Part shown: positions 8,393 to 17,151 of the stretch, piece by piece
Numbering within the stretch: position 1 is the stretch's first letter
How the letters are laid out: every line of letters starts with the position of its first letter
Assembly (NCBI GenBank): GCA_947625475.1
Contig: CANQOL010000025.1
Coordinates: forward strand, 1-47,925
Direction of reading: 5' to 3'
Source: an uncultured Acetatifactor sp.
GTDB taxonomy: Bacteria > Bacillota > Clostridia > Lachnospirales > Lachnospiraceae
Length of the DNA stretch: 47,925 nucleotides
Translations under genes and position numbers: made by a program
Notes under the pieces: generated by a model
Database searches by the model: none
Told to the model about the DNA's origin: nothing
Seen by the model: the letters and a program-made list of their open reading frames with translations, nothing else

Positions 8393-9955
8393 ATGACCAA
8401 CCCCCTCACCAACCTGGACTACCCCGACCCCGACGTCATCCGCGTAGACGACACCTACTACCTGGCCTCCACCACCATGCACTTCTTCCCCGGCTGCGCC
8501 ATCCTCCGCTCCCGCGACCTGATCCACTGGGAGCACGCCGCCTACGTATACACCGCCCTGGACCACACCCCCGCCCAGCGCCTGACCGGCCCCCAAAACA
8601 TCTACGGCCAGGGCATGTGGGCTCCCTGCCTGCGCTGGCATAAGGGCACCTTCTACCTCTGCTTTGCGGCCAACGACACCCGCCAGACCTACCTCTTCAC
8701 TGCCCCCGGCATCCAGGGCCCCTGGACCAGACGCCCCATGGAGGGCTTTTACCACGACTCATCCCTCCTGTTCGACGACGACGGCCGCGTCTACATCGCC
8801 TACGGCAACAAACAGATCCACATCCGGGAGCTGAAGCCCGACCTGAGCGCCCCCCTGGAGGGGGGACTGGACCGGATTGCCATTGACGACGCGGGCCATC
8901 CGGGCCTGGGCTTTGAGGGCACCCACTTTTACAAAATAGGAGGCAGATATTACCTGTTCAATATCCACTCCCTTCGGGACCGCTGGCGGCGGGTGGAAAG
9001 CTGTCATACAGCCGATTCCCTGGAGGGAGAGTTCACAGGAGGAGATGTGCTCAACGACGACATGGGCTACTGCGGACAGGGGGTGGCCCAGGGCGGAATC
9101 GTGGATACGCCGGAGGGGAAATGGTACGCCGTCCTCTTCCAGGACCGGGGGGCCGTGGGACGGATCCCCGTGCTGGTGCCCGTGACCTGGCAGGAGGGCT
9201 TTCCCGTGCTGGGGGTGGACGGAAAAGTGCCCCTGACCCTTCCCCGGGGAGAAAACGGGGAGGGACTGATCCCCCTGACGGACAGCGATAACTTTACCGG
9301 CGGGGAGGGCCCCGCCTTCCAGAGCTATGGATTCAAAAGTTGCTGGCAGTTTAACCATGAGCCCGATCTGACCCTGGTGCGCCGGGATCCTGTGAGAGGC
9401 CGGGTGGAGATCACAACGGATAAGCTCTCTGCAAACCTTCCCCAGGCCAGAAACACCCTCACCCAGAGAATGCCTTACCCGGGCTGCCGGGCCAGCGTTC
9501 TGGTGGACGCCTCCGGGCTGAAGGAGGGGGACTATGCGGGCATCTGCGCCCTCCAGGGGTGCTACGGCCTGGCAGCCGTCACCCGGCGCCAGGGACGTTA
9601 CCTGGCGGTGATGCTGAGCTTCCTGGATGAGGATCAGAGCCTGACTCCCCGGGAAAAGGCCCTGGCTCCCGGCAGGGAGCGGGCCTGTGCGGAGCTGCCC
9701 GGCCCCCTGGTGCGGCTGGAGCTGGAGGCGGATTTTACGGAGATGAAGGATACGGCCCGCTTCTACTGGTATCAGGGGAAGGAGAGAAGGGCCTTAGGAG
9801 AACCCCACCGGCTCTATTTCCGGCTGGATCACTTTACCGGCTGCCGGGTGGGCCTGTTTGTGTTTTCCACCGCCCAGACGGGCGGAAGGGCCGCCTTCTC
9901 GGATTTCCGCTTCCGAGGGGAGGCGCCCGGGACCGGAGAGGCCCAGGATTCCTGA
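8393..9955 (+). CDS. GH43 beta-xylosidase/arabinofuranosidase, catalytically complete paralogue
   Basis: A 520-residue cytoplasmic protein without a signal peptide. The GH43 propeller covers about 1-320: Asp12 in YPDPDV is the expected base, Asp122 in YHDSSLLFDDDG the pKa modulator, and Glu175 in LGFEGTHFY the acid. A C-terminal beta-sandwich (about 330-520) is typical of two-domain GH43 beta-xylosidases. Likely role: hydrolysis of xylo-oligosaccharides or arabinose side chains inside the cell. It has AAAAGGAG ahead of the ATG at 8393. The first 450 nt are very C-rich, like the end of GH115, then usage turns G-rich from about 8870. It is paralogous to the next gene and nearly equal in length. 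Confidence 0.86.
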   Translation: MTNPLTNLDYPDPDVIRVDDTYYLASTTMHFFPGCAILRSRDLIHWEHAAYVYTALDHTPAQRLTGPQNIYGQGMWAPCLRWHKGTFYLCFAANDTRQTYLFTAPGIQGPWTRRPMEGFYHDSSLLFDDDGRVYIAYGNKQIHIRELKPDLSAPLEGGLDRIAIDDAGHPGLGFEGTHFYKIGGRYYLFNIHSLRDRWRRVESCHTADSLEGEFTGGDVLNDDMGYCGQGVAQGGIVDTPEGKWYAVLFQDRGAVGRIPVLVPVTWQEGFPVLGVDGKVPLTLPRGENGEGLIPLTDSDNFTGGEGPAFQSYGFKSCWQFNHEPDLTLVRRDPVRGRVEITTDKLSANLPQARNTLTQRMPYPGCRASVLVDASGLKEGDYAGICALQGCYGLAAVTRRQGRYLAVMLSFLDEDQSLTPREKALAPGRERACAELPGPLVRLELEADFTEMKDTARFYWYQGKERRALGEPHRLYFRLDHFTGCRVGLFVFSTAQTGGRAAFSDFRFRGEAPGTGEAQDS

Positions 9956-10061
9956 AGAAGGAGCCAAGGGATCAGAGAGATCCAAAGATCCTGAAGGAGG
10001 AACCGAGAACCGGAGGCTCCCGGGCCGCCCTTTGGGAGAAGCAAGAGAGGAAGACGAGAAG

Positions 10062-11621
10062 ATGAAGAGAGTCAACCCCATCACCAGAATGGATTATCCC
10101 GACCCGGATGTGATCCGGGTGGGAGATACCTACTATATGCTGAGCACCACCCTGCACTTTCACCCGGGGGCGGTGATCCTGCGCTCCTACGACCTCTGTC
10201 ACTGGGAGATTGCGGACTATGTGTTTGAAAGCCTGGCGGGAAGCCGCAGGGAACGGCTCCAGGGGGAGCGCAGCAGCTACGGCCAGGGCATGTGGGCGGG
10301 ATGCCTGCGCTTTCACGGGGGCACCTACTATGTGAGCTTCCGCACCCCAAGCTCGGAGGGCACCTATCTCTTTACCGCGTCCTCTATTCCGGGGAAGTGG
10401 GAGAAGCATGTGATAGAAGGGATCTACCACGACGGCTCCCTGCTCTTTGACCGGGACGGAGGGGTCTACATGGTCCACGGGAACCGGCAGATCTGGATCA
10501 CCCAGCTGCGGCCGGATCTCACAGGCCCCCTGGAGGGAGGGCTCTCCCGGGTGCTGCTGGAGGATACGGGGGATGCCTACCTGGGCTACAGCGCTCCCCA
10601 TATTTATCGGGTGAGGGACCGGTATTACCTTTTCGTGGCCCGCTGGCCCAAGGAGGGCAGCGCCAGGAGAATGCAGCTTTGCTTTGCCTCCTCCTCCCTG
10701 GAGGGGGAGTTTGCCGGGGGAGCGGTGCTGGACGACGACCGGGGCTACCACAACCAGGGCGTGGCCCAGGGCGGAATCGTGGACACCCCGGGGGGAAGAT
10801 GGTATGCGGTGCTCTTTCAGGATCACGGGGCCGTGGGACGGATCCCCGTGCTGGTACCCGTGCACTGGGAGGGGGATTTCCCGGTCTTCGGGGCGGGAGG
10901 CCGGGTGCCGGAGAGCATAGAGCTGGTGAACAGCCGGCCCTATTACCGCTATGAACCTCTGTACACATCCGATGATTTCTGTTATACTGTACCTGAGAAC
11001 GCCCTGCCCCAGGAAAGGCCCAGGCTGCGGCCCCAGTGGCAGTGGAACCATGAGCCGGACAATAGGCTGTGGAGCATCCGGGAGGGGGGCGGCCTGTGCA
11101 TCCGCACCGGCAAAATCAGCGCCAATCTTCTCCAGGCAGTGAATACCCTGACCCAGAGAACGGTCTGGCCCGGCAGCACCGCCCAGGTGACGGTGGACGC
11201 CTCCCGCATGAAGGAGGGGGACTATGCCGGACTGTGCCTGCTCCAGGGGTGCTACGGCATGATAGGGATCACCCGGGAGACGGGAGGGTATTATCTGGTG
11301 GTGATCGCCAGACAGCTGGAGGACACCTCCCTGGGGGATCTGACGGCGGATTATCTGCCGGGGACCCTGCTGGAGAGAGTAAAGCTCTCCGGCCCTGCGG
11401 TCACCCTGCGGGCGGCGGCCAACTTTGAGGACATGCAGGATATAGGATATTTCTCCTACCGGGTGGGAAAGCGCTTTGTCCGGGTGGGAGGAAAGCACCG
11501 GCTGTACTTTAAGATGGATCATCTGGCGGGCTGCCGGTACGGCCTTTACCTGTACGCCACCCGGGAGACGGGGGGCGAGGCGGTGTTCACGGATTTTGTG
11601 TACCGCTGCGGCGGAGAGTGA
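10062..11621 (+). CDS. GH43 paralogue with the catalytic acid replaced
   Basis: A 519-residue protein co-linear with the preceding GH43 in both domains. The base motif YPDPDV (Asp14) and the YHDGSLLFDRDG motif (Asp124) are kept, but the segment that should carry the general acid reads LGYSAPHIY. By ungapped alignment to LGFEGTHFY, Ser177 replaces the Glu. The surrounding pattern, including the His and Tyr, is intact and the reading frame is undamaged. It may be an inactive sugar-binding relative, a partner of the active paralogue, or an enzyme using another acid. The ATG at 10062 follows a purine-rich stretch (GAAGAGAGGAAGACG-type). A longer in-frame start at 9858 overlaps the upstream gene and is unlikely. 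The 106-nt gap before it shows no strong signal. Confidence 0.82.
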   Translation: MKRVNPITRMDYPDPDVIRVGDTYYMLSTTLHFHPGAVILRSYDLCHWEIADYVFESLAGSRRERLQGERSSYGQGMWAGCLRFHGGTYYVSFRTPSSEGTYLFTASSIPGKWEKHVIEGIYHDGSLLFDRDGGVYMVHGNRQIWITQLRPDLTGPLEGGLSRVLLEDTGDAYLGYSAPHIYRVRDRYYLFVARWPKEGSARRMQLCFASSSLEGEFAGGAVLDDDRGYHNQGVAQGGIVDTPGGRWYAVLFQDHGAVGRIPVLVPVHWEGDFPVFGAGGRVPESIELVNSRPYYRYEPLYTSDDFCYTVPENALPQERPRLRPQWQWNHEPDNRLWSIREGGGLCIRTGKISANLLQAVNTLTQRTVWPGSTAQVTVDASRMKEGDYAGLCLLQGCYGMIGITRETGGYYLVVIARQLEDTSLGDLTADYLPGTLLERVKLSGPAVTLRAAANFEDMQDIGYFSYRVGKRFVRVGGKHRLYFKMDHLAGCRYGLYLYATRETGGEAVFTDFVYRCGGE

Positions 11622-11633
11622 CAGAGAAACGGA

Positions 11634-13976
11634 ATGGGGATTACCATGGCAGAACAGAAGGGAGATACCGGGCTTCCCGGAGAGATCTTGCGGCTCCTTG
11701 GAGAGGGGGGAGTGAGAGAGAGTGAGATCCTCCACAGCGCCCGGACGGATATGAATGCCGAAGGCGTGTACGCGGACGGCTGGCTGGTTCTGACCGGGGA
11801 TCGGCTGTGCGCCTTTCAGGCGCCGCCGGATCCGGGAAAGATCCGGTATTATAAGGGCTACGGCACCCGCCGGGAGGAAAGCCTCCAGGCGGGGAAGGAC
11901 TATAGCCCTGCTTTTTATGCCTTAAAAGACCTGGAAAATCTCCGGATCGAGACGGGAGTGGGCTGCAATCTCCTGTTGGCCGGGGAGGGGGAGGAAACCG
12001 GGCAGATCGCCATGTTCACCAACCTCCACCGGGGGGCCGTCTCCCGGCTGGTGCGCCACGCCCAGTGCCTTTTGGAGGGCAGGGAGTATGAGGCCGGACG
12101 CCAGGAGGAGGAGTACTGCCCCAAGTGCGGCCGCATGTACCCGGACAGCGCCAGGGGGGTCTGCCCCCACTGCATGAACAAGCGCCATGTGTTCGTCCGG
12201 GTGCTGGGCTATTTTAAGCCCTACCGGGTGCAGTTCGCCGTGATGATTCTGGCCACGGTGATGACGGCGCTTTTGAATCTGGTGTGGCCCTATTTAAACG
12301 GCACGGTCCTCTATGACCGGATCCTGGGCCGGGATGAGGGTATCCTGAGGGCCCTTGGCCTGAGGCAGGGGGAGTTTTTGACGGCCCTTCTGCTGCTGGT
12401 GCTGGCCATGGCCGCCACCAAGATCGTGCTGCTGCTGTTCCAGATCCTGCAGGGGGTGCTCACCGCCCAGATGGTTCCCCATGTGGTGCGGGATATGAAG
12501 AAGGATGTGTTTTCCCAGATGAGCCGCCTGTCCATCGGCTTTTACAAGAGCCGCCAGACCGGCAGCCTTATGACCCGTGTCATGAGCGACGCGGACCGGG
12601 TCACGGGATTTTTCGTGGACGGGGCGCCCTTTGTGCTGATCCACGGCTTTACCATCGCGGCCACCCTGGCGGTTATGGGGGCCATCAATCTGCCCATGAC
12701 CCTGATCACCCTGCTGCTGTTCCCCGTTTTGGTGGCGGTGAGCGTCTATCTGCGGCCCAAGATCTGGATTATGTTCGGCAAGCGGCACAGGGCGGAGCGC
12801 TCCTTAAACAGCGGGGTCAACGACAACCTGACCGGGGCCCGGGTGGTCAAGAGCTTCGGCCAGGAGAAGCGGGAGACCGAGCGCTTCCGGGAGAACAACA
12901 AAAGGCTCCGGGATGCGGAGATCGCCATCAATTACCGGCAGAACTATTTCCGGATCGTCTATGAGGGGGCCCAGAGCATTGCCACCATGGGGGTGTGGGC
13001 CCTGGGGGTCTACTACCTGATGAAGGGGAGCGGCACCATGGATCTGGGCGTTTTGATCACCTTTGTGGGATATGTGGGACAGCTCCAGGGCCCCATGGGC
13101 TTTTTCTCCCGGGTGCACAACTGGTGGGCGGACAGCATGAACAGCGCCCAGCGCCTCTTTGAGATCATAGACTCGGTGCCCCAGGTCCAGGAGGCCGAAA
13201 ATCCGGTGAGGCTGGAGCATCCCAAGGGGGAAATCGATCTGGAGGGCGTCACCTTCGGCTATGAGATCAACCGGCCGGTGCTGAAAAATGTCTCCGTGCA
13301 CATTCCCGCCGGCAGTATGCTGGGGGTGGTGGGGCGCTCCGGCGCGGGCAAAACCACGCTGGTCAATCTGATCTCCCGTCTCTACGATGTGCAGGAGGGG
13401 AGCATTCGGCTGGACGGGGTGGATGTGAGGGATCTCTCCTTCCGGGACCTGCGCAGGAATGTGGCCATGGTTTCCCAGGAGACCTATATTTTCATGGGCA
13501 CCGTGGCGGAAAATATTGCCTACGCGGACAAAAATGCCTCCCCGGCGGAGATTATGCGGGCGGCCAAGCTGGCGGGAGCCCACGATTTTATCATGCGGAT
13601 GCCGGACGGGTATGACACCCGGATCGGGGCCTCCGGGCGGGAGCTCTCCGGGGGGGAGCGCCAGAGGATTTCCATTGCGAGGGCCATTCTGGCGGATCCC
13701 AGGATTTTGATCCTGGACGAGGCCACCGCCTCTGTGGATACGGAGACGGAGCGGCTGATTCAGAAGTCCCTGGGGTATCTGGTCCAGGGAAGGACTACGA
13801 TTTCCATTGCCCATCGGCTGTCTACTTTGCGGGATGCGGATTATCTGATTGTGCTGGATGAGGGGGAGATCACGGAGAGGGGGACGCATGGGGAGCTGGA
13901 GGAGATGAGGGGGACATATTATAAGCTGATGGAGCTGCAGACGAAGGCGCTGGCTATGAGGGAGGAGTTTATATAG
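11634..13976 (+). CDS. ABC exporter half-transporter 1 with N-terminal soluble domain and zinc ribbon
   Basis: A 780-residue protein. Residues 1-150 form a soluble, PH-like beta domain. A zinc ribbon follows, CPKCG ... CPHC (about 162-180). Residues 185-480 are an ABC exporter membrane domain with about six helices, and 520-770 the ATPase with Walker A GRSGAGKTT, signature LSGGERQR and Walker B ILILDEATASVD. It exports, or possibly processes, an unknown substrate and probably pairs with the protein at 14913-17108. It starts 12 nt after the GH43 stop. An alternative ATG at 11646 is equally possible. Relatives of this exporter/DUF1854 arrangement have been linked by annotation to cyanophycin metabolism in other bacteria; no cyanophycin gene is seen here. 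Confidence 0.82.
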   Translation: MGITMAEQKGDTGLPGEILRLLGEGGVRESEILHSARTDMNAEGVYADGWLVLTGDRLCAFQAPPDPGKIRYYKGYGTRREESLQAGKDYSPAFYALKDLENLRIETGVGCNLLLAGEGEETGQIAMFTNLHRGAVSRLVRHAQCLLEGREYEAGRQEEEYCPKCGRMYPDSARGVCPHCMNKRHVFVRVLGYFKPYRVQFAVMILATVMTALLNLVWPYLNGTVLYDRILGRDEGILRALGLRQGEFLTALLLLVLAMAATKIVLLLFQILQGVLTAQMVPHVVRDMKKDVFSQMSRLSIGFYKSRQTGSLMTRVMSDADRVTGFFVDGAPFVLIHGFTIAATLAVMGAINLPMTLITLLLFPVLVAVSVYLRPKIWIMFGKRHRAERSLNSGVNDNLTGARVVKSFGQEKRETERFRENNKRLRDAEIAINYRQNYFRIVYEGAQSIATMGVWALGVYYLMKGSGTMDLGVLITFVGYVGQLQGPMGFFSRVHNWWADSMNSAQRLFEIIDSVPQVQEAENPVRLEHPKGEIDLEGVTFGYEINRPVLKNVSVHIPAGSMLGVVGRSGAGKTTLVNLISRLYDVQEGSIRLDGVDVRDLSFRDLRRNVAMVSQETYIFMGTVAENIAYADKNASPAEIMRAAKLAGAHDFIMRMPDGYDTRIGASGRELSGGERQRISIARAILADPRILILDEATASVDTETERLIQKSLGYLVQGRTTISIAHRLSTLRDADYLIVLDEGEITERGTHGELEEMRGTYYKLMELQTKALAMREEFI

Positions 13977-14305
13977 AGCGATTGGAAGGGAGGCGGACGA
14001 TAGGGTGCTGATCGACTAAAAAGGGCGGCTGCGGGGACGGAGAAAGTCCGTTTAGACAAAAACGGGCTCTGATGCAGTGGCAAATCGCCCTTATTTTGTC
14101 TAAACAGCCTTTCTCCTGGTTGCGGGAAGAGTAGCGGACGGCAGGTGCTGATCGACTAAAAAGGGCGGCTGCGGGGGACGGAGAAAGTCCGTTTAGACAA
14201 AAACGGGCTCTGATGCAGTGGCAAATCGCCCTTATTTTGTCTAAACGGCCTTTCTCCTGGCTGCGGGAAGGGCTGCGGGCGGCAGGGATGCGGAAAGGAG
14301 TTATG
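13977..14305. other. Intergenic region with a duplicated palindrome
   Basis: The 329-nt gap between the exporter and DUF1854 genes consists almost entirely of the two-copy repeat described at 14004-14270. After it come a short GGCTGCGGGCGGCAGGGA tract and the ribosome site GGAAAGGAG at 14292-14300. No promoter or further gene is seen. Confidence 0.7.
14004..14270. repeat. Two tandem copies of a 126-127 bp palindrome-bearing repeat
   Basis: Copies span 14004-14129 and 14144-14270 (period 140) and differ by a few bases. Each holds a 23-bp inverted repeat; in copy 1 the arms are 14039-14061 and 14094-14116 around a 32-nt loop, with core arm GTTTAGACAAAA. Copy 2 pairs better (one mismatch instead of two). 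Each copy begins its palindrome with GCGGGGACGG or GCGGGGGACGG, close to the outer end of the elements at 7989 and 40463. In an RNA these would be very stable hairpins between co-directional genes. Confidence 0.85.
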
Positions 14306-14875
14306 ATGGCAATGGATCATAATAAGGAGGGCGAGGGCAGGGAGTTTACGCTCTCGCAGATGGAGGAGGAGACGGAGGAAATGCTCCGGATCCGGTATCT
14401 GAATCGGGGGAATGCGGAGTTTCAGCGCACGGGCACGGGGTTTCTCTCTTTGAAGGTGGGGGAGGAGAGGTATCCCAGGGTGCAGGTGGTGCGGATGTTC
14501 CCTTTTACGGACAAGGACGGTTTTCTCTCGATCCGCACGCCGGACGAGCGCTCCCGGGAGATCGGGATCATAGAAAAGTGGGGGGATTTTGATGAGGAGA
14601 CCTGTCAGATGCTCAGGGAGCAGCTGAGTCTCCGGTATTTTACGCCGGTGATTACGAAGGTGCTGAACATCAAGGATGAGTATGGGTATGCCTATTTTGA
14701 TGTGGTGACGAATTTTGGGGCCTGCCGTTTTACCATTCAGATGGGAGGGAATGCGGTGGTGCATCTGACGGACACTCGGATTTTGATTTATGACATTGAC
14801 GAAAACCGCTTTGAGATCCCGGATATCGGCGCTCTGACCCCTGGGGAGAGAAGGAAGCTGGATCTGTTCTTATAG
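14306..14875 (+). CDS. DUF1854 family protein
   Basis: A 189-residue protein with no signal peptide or membrane segment. The sequence fits DUF1854: an acidic N-terminus, central beta-rich region (FLSLKVGEERYPRVQV; DGFLSIRTPDE) and the C-terminal motif HLTDTRILIYDIDENRFEIPD followed by LTPGERRKLDLFL. In other bacteria DUF1854 genes neighbour an ABC exporter of the same type, and here it lies between two such half-transporters, so it is probably an accessory or regulatory subunit; the molecular role is unknown. In-frame ATGs occur at 14303, 14306 and 14312; 14306 gives the best spacing (5 nt) from GGAAAGGAG. An upstream ATG at 14213 would read through the repeat. Confidence 0.78.
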   Translation: MAMDHNKEGEGREFTLSQMEEETEEMLRIRYLNRGNAEFQRTGTGFLSLKVGEERYPRVQVVRMFPFTDKDGFLSIRTPDERSREIGIIEKWGDFDEETCQMLREQLSLRYFTPVITKVLNIKDEYGYAYFDVVTNFGACRFTIQMGGNAVVHLTDTRILIYDIDENRFEIPDIGALTPGERRKLDLFL

Positions 14876-14912
14876 GAAGCAGGAGAGGGATCGGAAAGGA
14901 ATCGGCCCGGAA

Positions 14913-17108
14913 GTGATTTTACAGTATGAATTGACGGAAGAAAATCGAAGACTGTGCGCCCTGGCGCCGGGGGAAGAGATTTATTACTGTCTGCCTCTGG
15001 ATCTGGACCTGGAGGGCCGTTACCGGAAGAATTCCTTTCTGGTGATGACGGACCGAAGGATTCTGGTGCTGGAGGAAGGGGTCCTCACAGGGGAGTATCT
15101 GATCGGGGACTGGGACGCCATCCGCAGCGAGCCTCAGATCGGCTGCGGCATCGTCTATCTGGAGGGGCAGGGGCGGCAGCTTCTGCTGGGCAGGTACTCC
15201 GCCAGGCATCTGACCCGGTTTTCCTATCTGCGCCGGGGGATGGAGATCTTAAAGCAGGGCAGAAGGGACCGGGTGGTCAGCGGCGAGTATGAGCGCAGCT
15301 GTCCCAAGTGCGGGCGGGCTCTGCCCGGGACCCGGGAGTGCCCCAGGTGCGCCGGGAAAAAGGAGGGGATCCTGCCCACCTTTCTGGGGATGCTGCGGCC
15401 TCACAGGGCCCGGCTGGCTGTGATCCTTCTTTTGATGCTGGCCGCCACCTTTGTGACCCTGGCAAACCCGGCCATTCAAAGGCATCTGGTGGACGATGTG
15501 CTCACCGCCCCCGAGAAGGACTACGGGAAGGCATATCTGTGCATCTTTTTCATGCTGGTGATGAGCGTGGGGATCACGGCGGTCAATGTGGGCAAGAGCT
15601 ATCTGTGCGCCCGGCTGGGCTCCTACATCAGCCAGGATCAGAGACAGAAGCTCTTTGACCGGATCCAGCTTTTGTCCCTGTCCTTTATCAACGAGCGCAG
15701 CCCCGGGGAGCTGATGAACCGCATTGTCCAGGACACGGCCCGGATCAAGGATTTCATGGCGGACGTGTTCTGCAATATGTTTACCGTGGTGATTTTGTTT
15801 GTGTGCGTCACCGCCTACATGCTGGTGCTGGACTGGCAGCTGGCCCTGATTGCCCTGGCCTTTGCCCCCTTCTCCGTGTTTTTGTCCATCGCCTGGCGGA
15901 AAAATATCCGCAAGCGCTTTCACCTCCAGGGCATCAAGAGCGACAAGATGAACAGCAGTCTCCAGGATGTGATCTCGGGCATGGCGGTGGTGAAGACCTA
16001 CGGGCAGGAGGGCCGGGAGGCGGCCCATTTTGACGGGACGGCGGAGGATTTCTCCCGGATCCAGCGGGGAAACGAGACCTTCTTTGCCCTGTTTTATCCC
16101 ATTCTCACCTTCCTTCTGGGGACGGGCACCTATCTGGTGACCTTCTTCGGAGGGAGCAGGACTCTGGAGGGAGGCATGACCCCCGGGGAGCTGCTGCAGT
16201 TTGTCAGCTACGCCTCCCTGATGTACTCCTACGTGGGGTGGCTGAGCAATATGCCCAGGGCCCTGATGAACCTGGTGACCAGTCTGGAGAGGATCGGGGA
16301 CGTGCTGACCCAGGAGCCCAGGATCCGGGACCTGCCGGGGGCAAAGCCCCACCCCATCCGGGGGGAGATCTGTTTCCGGCACGCCTCCTTTGGCTATAAA
16401 TCCTATCAGCCCGTGCTGGAGGATATCAATCTCACCGTAAAGCCCGGGGAGATGATCGGCCTGGTGGGGGCCTCCGGCACCGGCAAATCCACCATGATCA
16501 ACCTGATTATGCACCTGTACGAGGTGGACGACGGGGAGATCCTGGTGGACGGGGTGGATATCCGCCAGATCCGGCTGGAGGACTATCACCGGCAGATCGG
16601 AGTGGTGCTCCAGGAGAATTTCCTCTTTGCGGGAACCATTTTAAACAATATCCGGTTTGCCAGGCCCCAGGCATCCACGGAGGAAATTATCCGGGCGGCC
16701 AAAATGGCCAACGCCCACGACTTTATCTGCAGGACCCCCGACGGGTACAACACCTATGTGGGGGAGCACGGCTACAACCTCTCCGGCGGGGAACGCCAGA
16801 GAATCGCCATCGCCAGGGCCATTCTCCACGATCCCAGGCTGCTGATTTTGGACGAGGCCACCGCCAGCCTGGACACGGAGAGCGAGTTCCTGATCCAGAA
16901 GGCCCTGGGCCGCCTGACCGCAGGCCGGACCACCTTCGCCATCGCCCACAGGCTCTCCACCTTAAAGGATGCGGACCGGCTGGTGGTCATCGACGGCCAC
17001 CGGATTGCCGAGGTGGGCACCCATGAGGAACTGCTGGCGAAAAAGGGGATTTACTACGGGCTGGTGCAGGCCCAGCTGCAGATGCAGGGGAAAAAGCAGG
17101 AGCAGTGA
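14913..17108 (+). CDS. ABC exporter half-transporter 2 with N-terminal soluble domain and zinc ribbon
   Basis: A 731-residue protein built like the product of 11634-13976: soluble beta domain (1-120), zinc ribbon CPKCG...CPRC (about 131-146), membrane domain (about 155-450) and ATPase (about 475-720) with Walker A GASGTGKST, signature LSGGERQR and Walker B LLILDEATASLD. Both ATPase sites appear intact in both half-transporters, so a heterodimer would have two competent sites. The start is GTG at 14913, 12 nt after AAAGGA; a downstream TTG at 14931 is an alternative. DUF1854 ends 37 nt upstream and GH2 starts 43 nt downstream, consistent with one transcript. Confidence 0.82.
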   Translation: MILQYELTEENRRLCALAPGEEIYYCLPLDLDLEGRYRKNSFLVMTDRRILVLEEGVLTGEYLIGDWDAIRSEPQIGCGIVYLEGQGRQLLLGRYSARHLTRFSYLRRGMEILKQGRRDRVVSGEYERSCPKCGRALPGTRECPRCAGKKEGILPTFLGMLRPHRARLAVILLLMLAATFVTLANPAIQRHLVDDVLTAPEKDYGKAYLCIFFMLVMSVGITAVNVGKSYLCARLGSYISQDQRQKLFDRIQLLSLSFINERSPGELMNRIVQDTARIKDFMADVFCNMFTVVILFVCVTAYMLVLDWQLALIALAFAPFSVFLSIAWRKNIRKRFHLQGIKSDKMNSSLQDVISGMAVVKTYGQEGREAAHFDGTAEDFSRIQRGNETFFALFYPILTFLLGTGTYLVTFFGGSRTLEGGMTPGELLQFVSYASLMYSYVGWLSNMPRALMNLVTSLERIGDVLTQEPRIRDLPGAKPHPIRGEICFRHASFGYKSYQPVLEDINLTVKPGEMIGLVGASGTGKSTMINLIMHLYEVDDGEILVDGVDIRQIRLEDYHRQIGVVLQENFLFAGTILNNIRFARPQASTEEIIRAAKMANAHDFICRTPDGYNTYVGEHGYNLSGGERQRIAIARAILHDPRLLILDEATASLDTESEFLIQKALGRLTAGRTTFAIAHRLSTLKDADRLVVIDGHRIAEVGTHEELLAKKGIYYGLVQAQLQMQGKKQEQ

Positions 17109-17151
17109 GAGGGCCCGCCCGGGAAGGCCGGGAGGGCAAGGGAGGATAATC

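Noticed and set aside
8038..8755. Minus-strand frames across the repeat region with repeated GFPARGRGRGTPLSQG-like peptides
   Set aside because: The peptide repeat is only the translation of the intergenic tandem repeat, and the frame continues antisense into the GH43.
14213..14305. Earlier start for the DUF1854 gene at 14213
   Set aside because: It would place the second palindromic repeat in the coding region; family members begin near the acidic segment and a good ribosome site precedes 14306.
11634..17108. Bacteriocin or lantibiotic export locus
   Set aside because: No precursor peptide, modification enzyme or peptidase domain was seen; the N-terminal domains do not carry the Cys-His peptidase motif.
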